From the NCBI GenBank assembly GCA_000493945.1, contig AWNW01000035.1:1-18609 (forward strand): a DNA stretch of 18,609 nt, given 5' to 3'. Origin of the DNA: Candidatus Hydrogenedens terephthalaticus JGI OTU-1. GTDB lineage: Bacteria; Hydrogenedentota; Hydrogenedentia; Hydrogenedentales; Hydrogenedentaceae. A program made the position numbers and the translations under genes. The notes below the pieces were generated by a model. It was not told the origin of the DNA and searched no databases. It saw nothing but the letters and a program-made list of their open reading frames with translations. This document shows positions 1-6,369 of the stretch, piece after piece; the stretch's first letter is position 1; every line of letters begins with the position of its first letter.

Positions 1-56
1 GGAGAGTTGAAATATTCAAAGCAGACTGCGTTTTGACGCCACAAAGATTTCAGATT

Positions 57-65
57 TGTTATAAT
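57..65 (+). promoter_or_regulatory. Extended -10 promoter inside CRISPR repeat
   Basis: The 3' end of the repeat reads TGTTATAAT, a perfect extended -10 (TGnTATAAT). A TTGACG hexamer sits earlier in the repeat, but 21 nt away, so the extended -10 probably does most of the work. Initiation about 7 nt downstream would fall near 72, leaving a 24-nt guide (72-95) before the next repeat. That matches the crRNA architecture known for Neisseria II-C arrays. Initiation here is inferred, not observed. Confidence 0.7.
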
Positions 66-121
66 AGAAGAGATTTAATTGTTAAATATTTTGATGTTTT
101 GACGCCACAAAGATTTCAGAT

Positions 122-151
122 TTGTTATAATAGGATTTAAAAACCTATAAT
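122..151 (+). promoter_or_regulatory. Candidate tracrRNA promoter
   Basis: A perfect TATAAT (146-151) is preceded at 18-nt spacing by TTGTTA (122-127), and the predicted start is near 158. The -35 hexamer lies within the 3' end of the last CRISPR repeat, so the repeat appears to supply part of this promoter. The region is very AT-rich, which raises the chance of coincidental -10 matches. The position just ahead of the anti-repeat supports it. Confidence 0.55.
123..131 (+). promoter_or_regulatory. Extended -10 promoter in the terminal repeat
   Basis: This is the same TGTTATAAT element in the repeat closest to cas2. No spacer-repeat unit follows, so a transcript starting near 138 would run directly into the candidate tracrRNA. 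This repeat could therefore act as an accessory tracrRNA promoter. Confidence 0.55.
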
Positions 152-157
152 AGTTAA

Positions 158-253
158 AGATTTACAATTGAATATTAAAAATTTTCTTTGTGGCGTCTTA
201 ACAAAAGAGAGGAGTATCGGACCTCTGCATGCACGTCTCGGTATATCCTCTCC
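158..253 (+). ncRNA. Candidate tracrRNA
   Basis: Bases 185-202 form an anti-repeat. They pair with the first 18 nt of the repeat (30-47 or 96-113) in 16 of 18 positions, interrupted by two adjacent T-T mismatches. The tail can fold either as a long hairpin (GAGAGGA 207-213 with TCCTCTC 246-252) or as a short nexus-like hairpin (AGAGG 208-212 with CCTCT 222-226, 9-nt loop). The 5' end is inferred from the TATAAT at 146-151. The 3' end is uncertain: no U-tract follows the long hairpin on this strand, and a further hairpin (256-281) overlaps the end of cas2. The RNA would bridge pre-crRNA and Cas9 and allow RNase III processing, as in other type II systems. Confidence 0.75.
203..252 (-). terminator. 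Candidate terminator of the cas operon
   Basis: On the minus strand, 9 nt after the cas2 stop codon, GAGAGGA and TCCTCTC (7 bp, arms 246-252 and 207-213) close a long imperfect hairpin. It is followed directly by TTTT (complement of 206-203). This has the form of an intrinsic terminator, though the T-tract is short and the loop is large. The same bases form the tail hairpin of the plus-strand tracrRNA. Confidence 0.5.
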
Positions 254-261
254 TTAACAGA

Positions 262-639
262 TTACCAGAATTGTAATTGTTCGCCGATATGGGGTTGGTT
301 GTCAATTCGTCGTTTTGATGGGCGTGTTTTATCACATATAAATATCATTTGTTTCCATTGAATATCCGTTATAAAGAAACAACGGATGTCGCCTGTTGAT
401 GGATTTATTTTTCGGAGATACGAAATACATCTTTCCTTTGTATCTAATGTTACCGCAGGACGAGCGTAAACAGAATATTGAATCATAAGGTATCCATCTC
501 TTAATAAATCTGCACGGAAACGGCTCGCGCTTCGCCTTTCTTCTGCGGTATCGGTGGGCAAATCGAACATAACGAGTAACCATCCCATACGATATTTACT
601 TGCCTCCTTTTTTTTATGTCTCTTGTTTTTTTTTAGCAT
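262..639 (-). CDS. cas2: CRISPR-associated endonuclease Cas2 (type II-C)
   Basis: Cas2 dimerises and holds two Cas1 dimers in the spacer-integration complex. The 125-aa product carries the Cas2 ferredoxin-fold core: a first strand with LLVMFDLPTDT (residues 21-31) containing the conserved Asp, then the helix AEERRSASRFRADLLRDG and the strand MIQYSVYARP, as in type II Cas2 proteins. The gene overlaps the end of cas1 by 7 bp, implying translational coupling. Residues 1-14 are a lysine-rich leader encoded by runs of nine and eight A. Met18 is an alternative start with a GGAGG 14 nt upstream, but starting there would remove the SKYR stretch usually kept in this family, so the first ATG is preferred. 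It is the last gene of the cas operon; the 3' end faces the plus-strand tracrRNA. Confidence 0.93.
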   Translation of the reverse strand: MLKKNKRHKKKEASKYRMGWLLVMFDLPTDTAEERRSASRFRADLLRDGYLMIQYSVYARPAVTLDTKERCISYLRKINPSTGDIRCFFITDIQWKQMIFICDKTRPSKRRIDNQPHIGEQLQFW

Positions 640-1532
640 TGTAAATCTTGAATTTCAGGTATGGTTAATAATTTGATATAGCCGGTATTAAAACATTGGG
701 CTACTGAGGAAATATATTGGTCAATGGCATGAATGAATTTTATGTTTTTACCGTGAACCCTGATTTTAATATTGGCTAAATTTTTTGCTATCTCTTTAGC
801 GAAGTTTGACATAGTAATATCTATATCTTTTTGGAAGGCTAAAAAGAGTATTAAATCACAAAAAGGACGGAGGGGTTCCATCAAGTCATATAGTAAAGGT
901 TCAGACTTAAAACGATATTTATGATGGATACCTAAACAGGGGTTTAAGCCGTGAGCAAGTATAGAACGATGACATAAAGCACCTAATACGGCATAAGCAT
1001 AATTTAACATTTGATTTATCGGATGTTCTGCTCCGAAGTGTTCCCTGCCCGCAGGTGCTAATTTTCCAAATTGCATAAAATAATATTTCCAGTAATGTCG
1101 AGCGGCATTACCTTCATCCCAGTTTTTCTCATTAATATATTCCCACAATTTATGATAAGCACCGATAATATCCAGGGTTTCTGCCTGATTTATAATTTTT
1201 GCTTGAATGATTTTTAACCACACTTTATTGTTGAATGTATTATCTCTTTCCACCTGCCGTTTGAAAACCTGTGAGTGGATTACAGAAGGCAAACCGATTG
1301 TTTTCCCAATGGGTTTATAATGTTCATCACAATGTAGAATTACGCCTCCATTTTTAATAATTTCAGACAAAGCATTTCCAGAAAAACTTACTCCTTTTGC
1401 TGCTACAACGACAATCAGGATTTCCGATAATAATGCTCGCCGCTCTTGTTCTTTGGTTTTTAACACTAAGAAACCATGGTCAACTGATAAATAACTATTA
1501 TGCTGGAGTATATGAATAATATGATAGGACAT
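633..1532 (-). CDS. cas1: CRISPR-associated integrase Cas1 (type II-C)
   Basis: Cas1 is the metal-dependent integrase that inserts new spacers at the array. The 299-aa protein has the usual length and order: an N-terminal beta domain (1-80, with LVLKTKEQERRALLSEI) and a C-terminal helical domain. The expected metal ligands are visible: Glu140 in DEGNAARHYW, His204 in LGIHH and Glu219 in DLMEPLRP. The LMEPLRP form is typical of type II Cas1. The start lies 2 nt after the cas9 stop, with no strong Shine-Dalgarno sequence, so translation probably depends on ribosomes leaving cas9. The 3' end overlaps cas2 by 7 bp. No csn2 or cas4 adjoins, which fits subtype II-C. Confidence 0.95.
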   Translation of the reverse strand: MSYHIIHILQHNSYLSVDHGFLVLKTKEQERRALLSEILIVVVAAKGVSFSGNALSEIIKNGGVILHCDEHYKPIGKTIGLPSVIHSQVFKRQVERDNTFNNKVWLKIIQAKIINQAETLDIIGAYHKLWEYINEKNWDEGNAARHYWKYYFMQFGKLAPAGREHFGAEHPINQMLNYAYAVLGALCHRSILAHGLNPCLGIHHKYRFKSEPLLYDLMEPLRPFCDLILFLAFQKDIDITMSNFAKEIAKNLANIKIRVHGKNIKFIHAIDQYISSVAQCFNTGYIKLLTIPEIQDLQC

Positions 1533-1534
1533 CT

Positions 1535-4500
1535 TTATAATATGTTTTGTGCAGGTCGCATTTTACCTAAATCCATCAGAGTATCTAATTGAAGTGTAAT
1601 TTCTTTACCATCAATTTGTGTTATTTTACATTGTTTTGTTTCGTTGATTGTATTCAAATAATATTTTCCTTTATCTACAATAATTGTAGAATCTTTTTTA
1701 TCTGTGTTATTTTTTATTCTTTTTTGATATTTAAAACTTTCTTTGATTTCAACAATCATTCCTGATTTGAAGAAATAAATTTCTTTATCTTTATATCTTA
1801 TTAAAATTTCTTTTTTCTTTTTATAGGGGGATTCGAATACATAGATAGGTATGCGTTCCCACTTTCCTTTATTATTTTTAACAACGAAATAGCCATGTGA
1901 TTCCTTTTTTTGTTTCAAATATTGTCCTGGCATTTTTCCTTTAATGAATTCGCCCAAATTATTTATTTCACCTTTCAAGAACTTTTCTACATCTTCAGAT
2001 TTAATTTTTTCGCCTTCAATAAGTAATAGTTTTTTGGGTTTTCCACCAGCACGGTAGTTGTGTAAAAATATCTCCCATTCTTCTTTCGTAGGATTATTTT
2101 TTAATTTGTTTTCAAAGTCTTTTCTTATTTTAGAGCTGTAAATTGATTTGATGTAATTTCTATATTTTTTTCTTTCCTCTGCTTTCTTGCTGAAAATTTT
2201 TAAATAATCTCTAATATCAGTTCCGGTTCCAAATCTTGTTACGAAGACATAATCATCTGTTATCTTTCCATTATCATCTATGTATTTTCTTAATCCGTAG
2301 ATAGTTTCGGCAAGTTTTGGTTTAACGAAACGAATTTTAAGGGGCAAACATTTTTCTAATTTTTCTATGCAAAAGTCTTTATTGAACCAGGTGGGATATT
2401 CATCTTTACCCTTTTCAGGGTTAAATTTAATTTCGGGTGTGATTGATATTATAAGAGCATCTAAAGCATGGTGTCTTGGATTATCACGATTTTTCTTTTT
2501 CTTGTTTTGTTTTGAATCGGTGCTTTCGTCTTGATCATTAGTTTCGCTATTTGAATCCTCTTCGTTTGTTTCTTCTCCCTCTAAAATCTGATTTAATTCA
2601 AAAATATTTCGAATTCGGGAGGTAAAATTTCCCGTGACTACGAATACTTTTCGTTCGGAACCTTTTGTTAATTGTTCCCATCCAAAAAATAGATGACATA
2701 TTTTTTGGGCGAGTCTGGAAATATAAGCGGTTTCTGCCAAATGAGTATATTTTTCTAATAGCTCTTCAGGATTATCAGAAATGAGTAATCTTATTTTCTT
2801 CTTTGGTAAACCAAATTTGTCTGTTTTTTTGTCTCCTTTGTTTTTTTCTGACTTGTTAAAACTACTTATATAATCAATAAATTTATTCCATTGTGTAATG
2901 TCTTTTCCTAACCATTCGTAGGGTGTTTGTTTCCCTTTTGCCTGATTATTGGCTCTTGATGTTAACACAAGGTTGTAGTAAGCATCGGGTCCTCCTTTTT
3001 CTCGTGGAACGATATGGTCAATCTCGCAATTGTTTATTTCTGTGGCGGGAATATTAGTTTCAGAGTAGGGGTCTCTTGCATGCTGATATATATCTTTACC
3101 CCCTTGATCCATCCATAATTTTAATTTAAGGAATGCCTTTTTACCTTCAATTTGGACACCATGTTCTTTTAGGTCATTTAGTTTATCTCTTACTTGTTTA
3201 TTTATTTTTTCATTTTCTTTTTGTTGTTTCATTATTTGTTCTTTTTTCTTTTTACCAGCGATAGTATTTTCAGGGTCTCTTGCAAACTCCAGCACAATTT
3301 TGTCGGGTTCGTCGAACTTTTCTTTGATTTTTTGTAATTTTTGGTAGAAAAGTAAAAGACGGTGTCTTACTACGGGATTAGAAATTTTGGAGAAAATTTC
3401 ATGGATCTTTTTTATTCTTTCTTCCTCGTCAAGTTGGGCTTCTTCTTCTCGGGTGTCAGGGATATGGAATTTGTCCCATGAATCAGGCATTGCTAATAAG
3501 AATTTATAATCTTCGTTGATAAGTCCCTTTTTAGGGTCTGTGTTTTGGTTGTTTGAAATATATTCTTGATATGACTCATGTGGTGATTTGCCGGATAGAA
3601 TAATATCTTTAATAATTTTCATAGCGGGTCTACAAAAACTGGCTCTTCCCTTTTCTTTTGGGGCTTCGATGGTTTTGAAGGAAGGATGAACAATACCATT
3701 TAATTTTTTTTGAAGATAATTTTTTAATTTAGATTCCGCAATATGAAAATTATTTTTATGCGTTTCGAAAAGTTCTGAAATTTCTTTTGGTGTGAGAGAT
3801 TTTTCTACGCCGGTTTCTGCTTCTACATATCGGAAGTTTTTTAGTTTCATCAGGAATGTTATTTCTTTACATAATGGATCTTTTCGTTTGCATACATTAA
3901 GTCTGGGTATTAGTCGGCATTTATACACGATGCGGTTATCAAAACGGGGTGTCTTTTGGGATAGTAATCCTTGCCATTCTACATCCCTACCCATATATTT
4001 ACGGTAATCCTTTAAAAGATAGGCGCCATATTTACAGCCGGTAGGTCCATAGAGGATATAATTTAAATTTTTTTCAATATAGGGGTATTGTTTCCCTGCC
4101 TGAACGAGAAGTTGTTTTAGTTCTTTATCCACCATTTCTGCGGGAGCAATAGTTGAAATTTCTCCATACTTGTTTCGGATGGGTTTTGCATTTTCATCAA
4201 TTGTTTTTGAGTAGTTTTCGGAATCATCGGGGTCCCATATTCCTAATCTAAAAGCATCAAAAAATGAGGGATAATAAAATTCTTGTTTTTCTCCAAAGCA
4301 TTTCTTCATTTCCTCTTTATATTTTTGGACTGCTTCTTCAACCTGCTTTTCATCATTTTCTTCGTTGTTTGCCTTCTTTTCTTTTTTCTTTCTTTTTTTG
4401 TCGGATTGTTGCTCTTCGTTATCTTCTTCTTTAGCCTCTTTTATTTTTGATTTCCAGGGAAGGTTGATGTCGTATCCTCTTCGTTGAATGGCAGACCAGA

Positions 4501-4891
4501 TGGCTTTATAGATTTGCCATCCCTCTAATTTTTTGCCATGAAGAAGAGCGATGCGAAGTAAAAGGGAGTTATAAATAGTTGGGTCTCCTTTTTTTTGAAA
4601 TTCTCGAGTTAATCGAGTATCGGGTTTAATATATTCTCCCTTTTCATTCAGATGACCTGTTTCTAACACTTCAATACCTGCTTTTTGTGCGTGTTCTTTC
4701 CACCATTCTTCTCTTTTCTTATGTGCAATTCGTGTTCGGATTTGTCTTCTTCGTTCGCGTGCTTCTTTTACTGTGGCAAAATCACTGGGGAGGGTTTCTA
4801 CATCTAATAATTCAATTTCACTTCCTTTACGAATGCAGGTGCCTAAACTACCTGTGCCAATGTCGAAACTAAAAATTTTTTCATTTTCCAT
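1535..4891 (-). CDS. cas9: Type II-C Cas9 RNA-guided endonuclease
   Basis: This is the effector nuclease guided by crRNA:tracrRNA. Numbering from the chosen start (1118 aa), RuvC-I is FSFDIGTGSLG with Asp10; an arginine-rich bridge helix spans about 45-65 (ARERRRQIRTR); RuvC-II is IVLEFARD with Glu535; HNH is EIDHIVPR with His626 and Asn649; RuvC-III is PRHHALDAL with His808 and Asp811. All catalytic residues are present, so both nickase centres should be active. About 300 residues of PAM-interacting C-terminus follow. It is slightly longer than Neisseria Cas9. Two charged low-complexity insertions stand out, at about 150-203 (Lys/Glu) in the REC lobe and about 771-803 (acidic, then Lys-rich) just before RuvC-III. 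An upstream in-frame ATG (4898-4900) would add three residues, but the AAGGA at 4900-4904 is correctly spaced (8 nt) only for the ATG at 4891. It is first in cas9-cas1-cas2. Confidence 0.95.
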   Translation of the reverse strand: MENEKIFSFDIGTGSLGTCIRKGSEIELLDVETLPSDFATVKEARERRRQIRTRIAHKKREEWWKEHAQKAGIEVLETGHLNEKGEYIKPDTRLTREFQKKGDPTIYNSLLLRIALLHGKKLEGWQIYKAIWSAIQRRGYDINLPWKSKIKEAKEEDNEEQQSDKKRKKKEKKANNEENDEKQVEEAVQKYKEEMKKCFGEKQEFYYPSFFDAFRLGIWDPDDSENYSKTIDENAKPIRNKYGEISTIAPAEMVDKELKQLLVQAGKQYPYIEKNLNYILYGPTGCKYGAYLLKDYRKYMGRDVEWQGLLSQKTPRFDNRIVYKCRLIPRLNVCKRKDPLCKEITFLMKLKNFRYVEAETGVEKSLTPKEISELFETHKNNFHIAESKLKNYLQKKLNGIVHPSFKTIEAPKEKGRASFCRPAMKIIKDIILSGKSPHESYQEYISNNQNTDPKKGLINEDYKFLLAMPDSWDKFHIPDTREEEAQLDEEERIKKIHEIFSKISNPVVRHRLLLFYQKLQKIKEKFDEPDKIVLEFARDPENTIAGKKKKEQIMKQQKENEKINKQVRDKLNDLKEHGVQIEGKKAFLKLKLWMDQGGKDIYQHARDPYSETNIPATEINNCEIDHIVPREKGGPDAYYNLVLTSRANNQAKGKQTPYEWLGKDITQWNKFIDYISSFNKSEKNKGDKKTDKFGLPKKKIRLLISDNPEELLEKYTHLAETAYISRLAQKICHLFFGWEQLTKGSERKVFVVTGNFTSRIRNIFELNQILEGEETNEEDSNSETNDQDESTDSKQNKKKKNRDNPRHHALDALIISITPEIKFNPEKGKDEYPTWFNKDFCIEKLEKCLPLKIRFVKPKLAETIYGLRKYIDDNGKITDDYVFVTRFGTGTDIRDYLKIFSKKAEERKKYRNYIKSIYSSKIRKDFENKLKNNPTKEEWEIFLHNYRAGGKPKKLLLIEGEKIKSEDVEKFLKGEINNLGEFIKGKMPGQYLKQKKESHGYFVVKNNKGKWERIPIYVFESPYKKKKEILIRYKDKEIYFFKSGMIVEIKESFKYQKRIKNNTDKKDSTIIVDKGKYYLNTINETKQCKITQIDGKEITLQLDTLMDLGKMRPAQNIL

Positions 4892-4899
4892 AGGAGCCA

Positions 4900-4904
4900 T
4901 CCTT
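4900..4904 (-). promoter_or_regulatory. Shine-Dalgarno site deciding the cas9 start
   Basis: AAGGA on the minus strand lies 8 nt before the ATG at 4889-4891. It touches the upstream ATG at 4898-4900 with no spacing. This favours the shorter Cas9 beginning MENEKIFSFDIG. Confidence 0.6.
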
Positions 4905-4930
4905 TTTTTGGTATTCTTTTGTAAAGTAAT

Positions 4931-4959
4931 ATTTTATCCGTTTTTATAGGTGATTTAAA
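4931..4959 (-). promoter_or_regulatory. Weak candidate cas operon promoter
   Basis: On the minus strand, TTTAAA (4959-4954) and TAAAAT (4936-4931) are separated by 17 nt in the short cls-cas9 gap. Both hexamers are weak matches in AT-rich DNA. No terminator is evident after cls, so cas genes may also be read from upstream. Confidence 0.25.
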
Positions 4960-4962
4960 GTT

Positions 4963-6366
4963 TTAAATGAGGGGGGCGATGAGGAGGCTTAAGTTTTCGA
5001 GGTGGGCTTGTAAGGAATTGGCGGGGAGCTCGGCGATGAATCGGGAGTTGTTCATGAGTTGGTATATCCAGCCGGCAATGGCATCAATTTCGTTGGGGGA
5101 ATAGTGGAATAGGGCAATTTCAAAGTTCAGGTACATGCTGCGTATATCGAGGTTGGGCGAGCCTGTTACGGCAAGGAAACGGTCGAATATGAGAAGTTTG
5201 GAGTGAACCATTCCTTTTTCGTAAAACCAGATATGTGCTCCGCTATTTATTAGTTCGCGTAGGGCGGGACCGCGTGCGAAATCAGCCAATCTGTGGTTTG
5301 AATGTTCGGGTAGGATGATAGAGACATCTACACCTGCGCGTGCCTGGAGATTAAGTAGTTTCAGGATAGGGTCGTCAGGCACGAAGTAAGGTGTTACAAT
5401 CCAGATGCGTTCTCGGGCTTCCATGCAAGCGGTTAGTATAGCGTCGTGTAGTGTGTCTTCAGGGACATCGGGACCGCTGGCTACTACCTGGACAAGACTG
5501 GGGAGAGGTTTCGTTTCTGATGTGAATGAGGAAATTTTGGGTTCAGGCAGCTCTTTTTCTGTGGTGAAATACCAATCGCTACGAAATATCTGCTCTATAT
5601 CGTATAGGGCTTCTCCCTGGAGGAAAACGGCATTGTCCAAAAAACGATTGGAGGAAGGGGTCGGTCCCATGAAATTGTCGGATAGGTTCATTCCACCTAC
5701 CATGGCTATATTTCCATCTACGATGACAATTTTTCTGTGATTGCGAAGGTTTGCAGACCATTTTCTGCGTAAGGGGAGAACAGGTAGGAAGAAACTTACT
5801 TCGCCTCCGGCTTGTATAAGTGGTTCCAGTATTTTTTTTGTAATGGTTAGGCAACCGAGACTGTCTAATAGCAAATGGACACGAACGCCTTGTTTTCCTT
5901 TTTCCGCTAATGTGTTTATGATACTTAATCCCGTTTTATCTTTCCCTAAAATGAAAGTAGTGCAGTAGATGTATTCTTTGGCTTCTTTTATGATTTCAAT
6001 TAGTTTGTTATAGGCTTCAATACCATCGAATGAGAAGGAGACTGAATGGATACGGCGTATGGGTGGCATACCTGAGGATAAAAGGATGCGTTCAATGGGA
6101 TTTTTTATAGGTTGTTCTGGTTTTGCTGTGCTTGTAGAGTAAAGGGGTTCTTTCCTGTTTATCTTTTTTGCTATTTTTCTGCTTCCGAGTATGAAATAAA
6201 GAGGAACGCCGATATAAGGGGCAAAAATAATAGCGATGACCCAGGATATAGCGCCTCCGGGTCGGCGATGTTCACTGATGATTTTGAGAATGAGGAAAAC
6301 GGCAAATAAAAAACCGATTATTGTAAAGAAGTGCTCTATTAGTAGTTGGTAAAAGATAGCCTTCAT
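4963..6366 (-). CDS. cls: Cardiolipin synthase, phospholipase D family
   Basis: Cls condenses phosphatidylglycerol into cardiolipin at the inner membrane. The 467-aa protein has two N-terminal membrane segments (about 10-30 and 40-60, the PLDc_N region) and two HKD motifs: His210-x-Lys212 to Asp217 in NHRKIVIVDG, and His388-x-Lys390 to Asp395 in VHSKLLIFDR. The flanking VGGMNLSD and TGSPNLDIRS are characteristic of bacterial Cls, and the length is normal for the family. The start is 3 nt after the dsbD stop, without an obvious Shine-Dalgarno sequence, so it is probably translationally coupled to dsbD. Overall similarity to Cls favours this call over a PLD-type nuclease. Confidence 0.9.
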   Translation of the reverse strand: MKAIFYQLLIEHFFTIIGFLFAVFLILKIISEHRRPGGAISWVIAIIFAPYIGVPLYFILGSRKIAKKINRKEPLYSTSTAKPEQPIKNPIERILLSSGMPPIRRIHSVSFSFDGIEAYNKLIEIIKEAKEYIYCTTFILGKDKTGLSIINTLAEKGKQGVRVHLLLDSLGCLTITKKILEPLIQAGGEVSFFLPVLPLRRKWSANLRNHRKIVIVDGNIAMVGGMNLSDNFMGPTPSSNRFLDNAVFLQGEALYDIEQIFRSDWYFTTEKELPEPKISSFTSETKPLPSLVQVVASGPDVPEDTLHDAILTACMEARERIWIVTPYFVPDDPILKLLNLQARAGVDVSIILPEHSNHRLADFARGPALRELINSGAHIWFYEKGMVHSKLLIFDRFLAVTGSPNLDIRSMYLNFEIALFHYSPNEIDAIAGWIYQLMNNSRFIAELPANSLQAHLENLSLLIAPLI

Positions 6367-6369
6367 AGA

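Larger units (their letters stand above)
1..131 (+). CRISPR. End of a type II-C CRISPR array (partial)
   Basis: Two identical 36-bp repeats lie at 30-65 and 96-131, separated by a 30-bp spacer at 66-95. Bases 1-29 are most of another spacer, so the array continues beyond the left edge. The identity in fact extends 2 bp past each repeat (AG), but the 66-bp period fits 36+30, the usual II-C geometry. The repeat starts GTTTTGACGCC and ends TGTTATAAT. The plus strand is inferred as the crRNA sense because a matching anti-repeat lies at 185-202 and because the repeat end carries a promoter element in that direction. This is opposite to the cas genes. Spacer 66-95 is very AT-rich. Neither visible repeat is degenerate, so the sequence does not show which end acquires new spacers. 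Confidence 0.95.

Noticed and set aside
1..29. TTGAA-ATA-TTCAA inverted repeat in the first spacer
   Set aside because: It is a short AT-rich dyad inside a spacer, which derives from foreign DNA; there is no reason to assign local function.
132..183. A further spacer plus degenerate repeat after the last CRISPR repeat
   Set aside because: A repeat would be expected to start at 162 after a 30-nt spacer, but that stretch does not resemble GTTTTGACGCC. The next similarity is the inverted anti-repeat at 185-202.
332..583. 83-codon minus-strand frame inside cas2
   Set aside because: It lies wholly in another frame of cas2 and shows no recognisable motif.
3792..4007. Plus-strand open frame opposite cas9
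   Set aside because: It is fully antisense to a conserved gene, with no ribosome site or recognisable domain.
5579..5854. 91-codon minus-strand frame within cls
   Set aside because: It is a frame shadow of the first HKD region of cls, which is itself unbroken.
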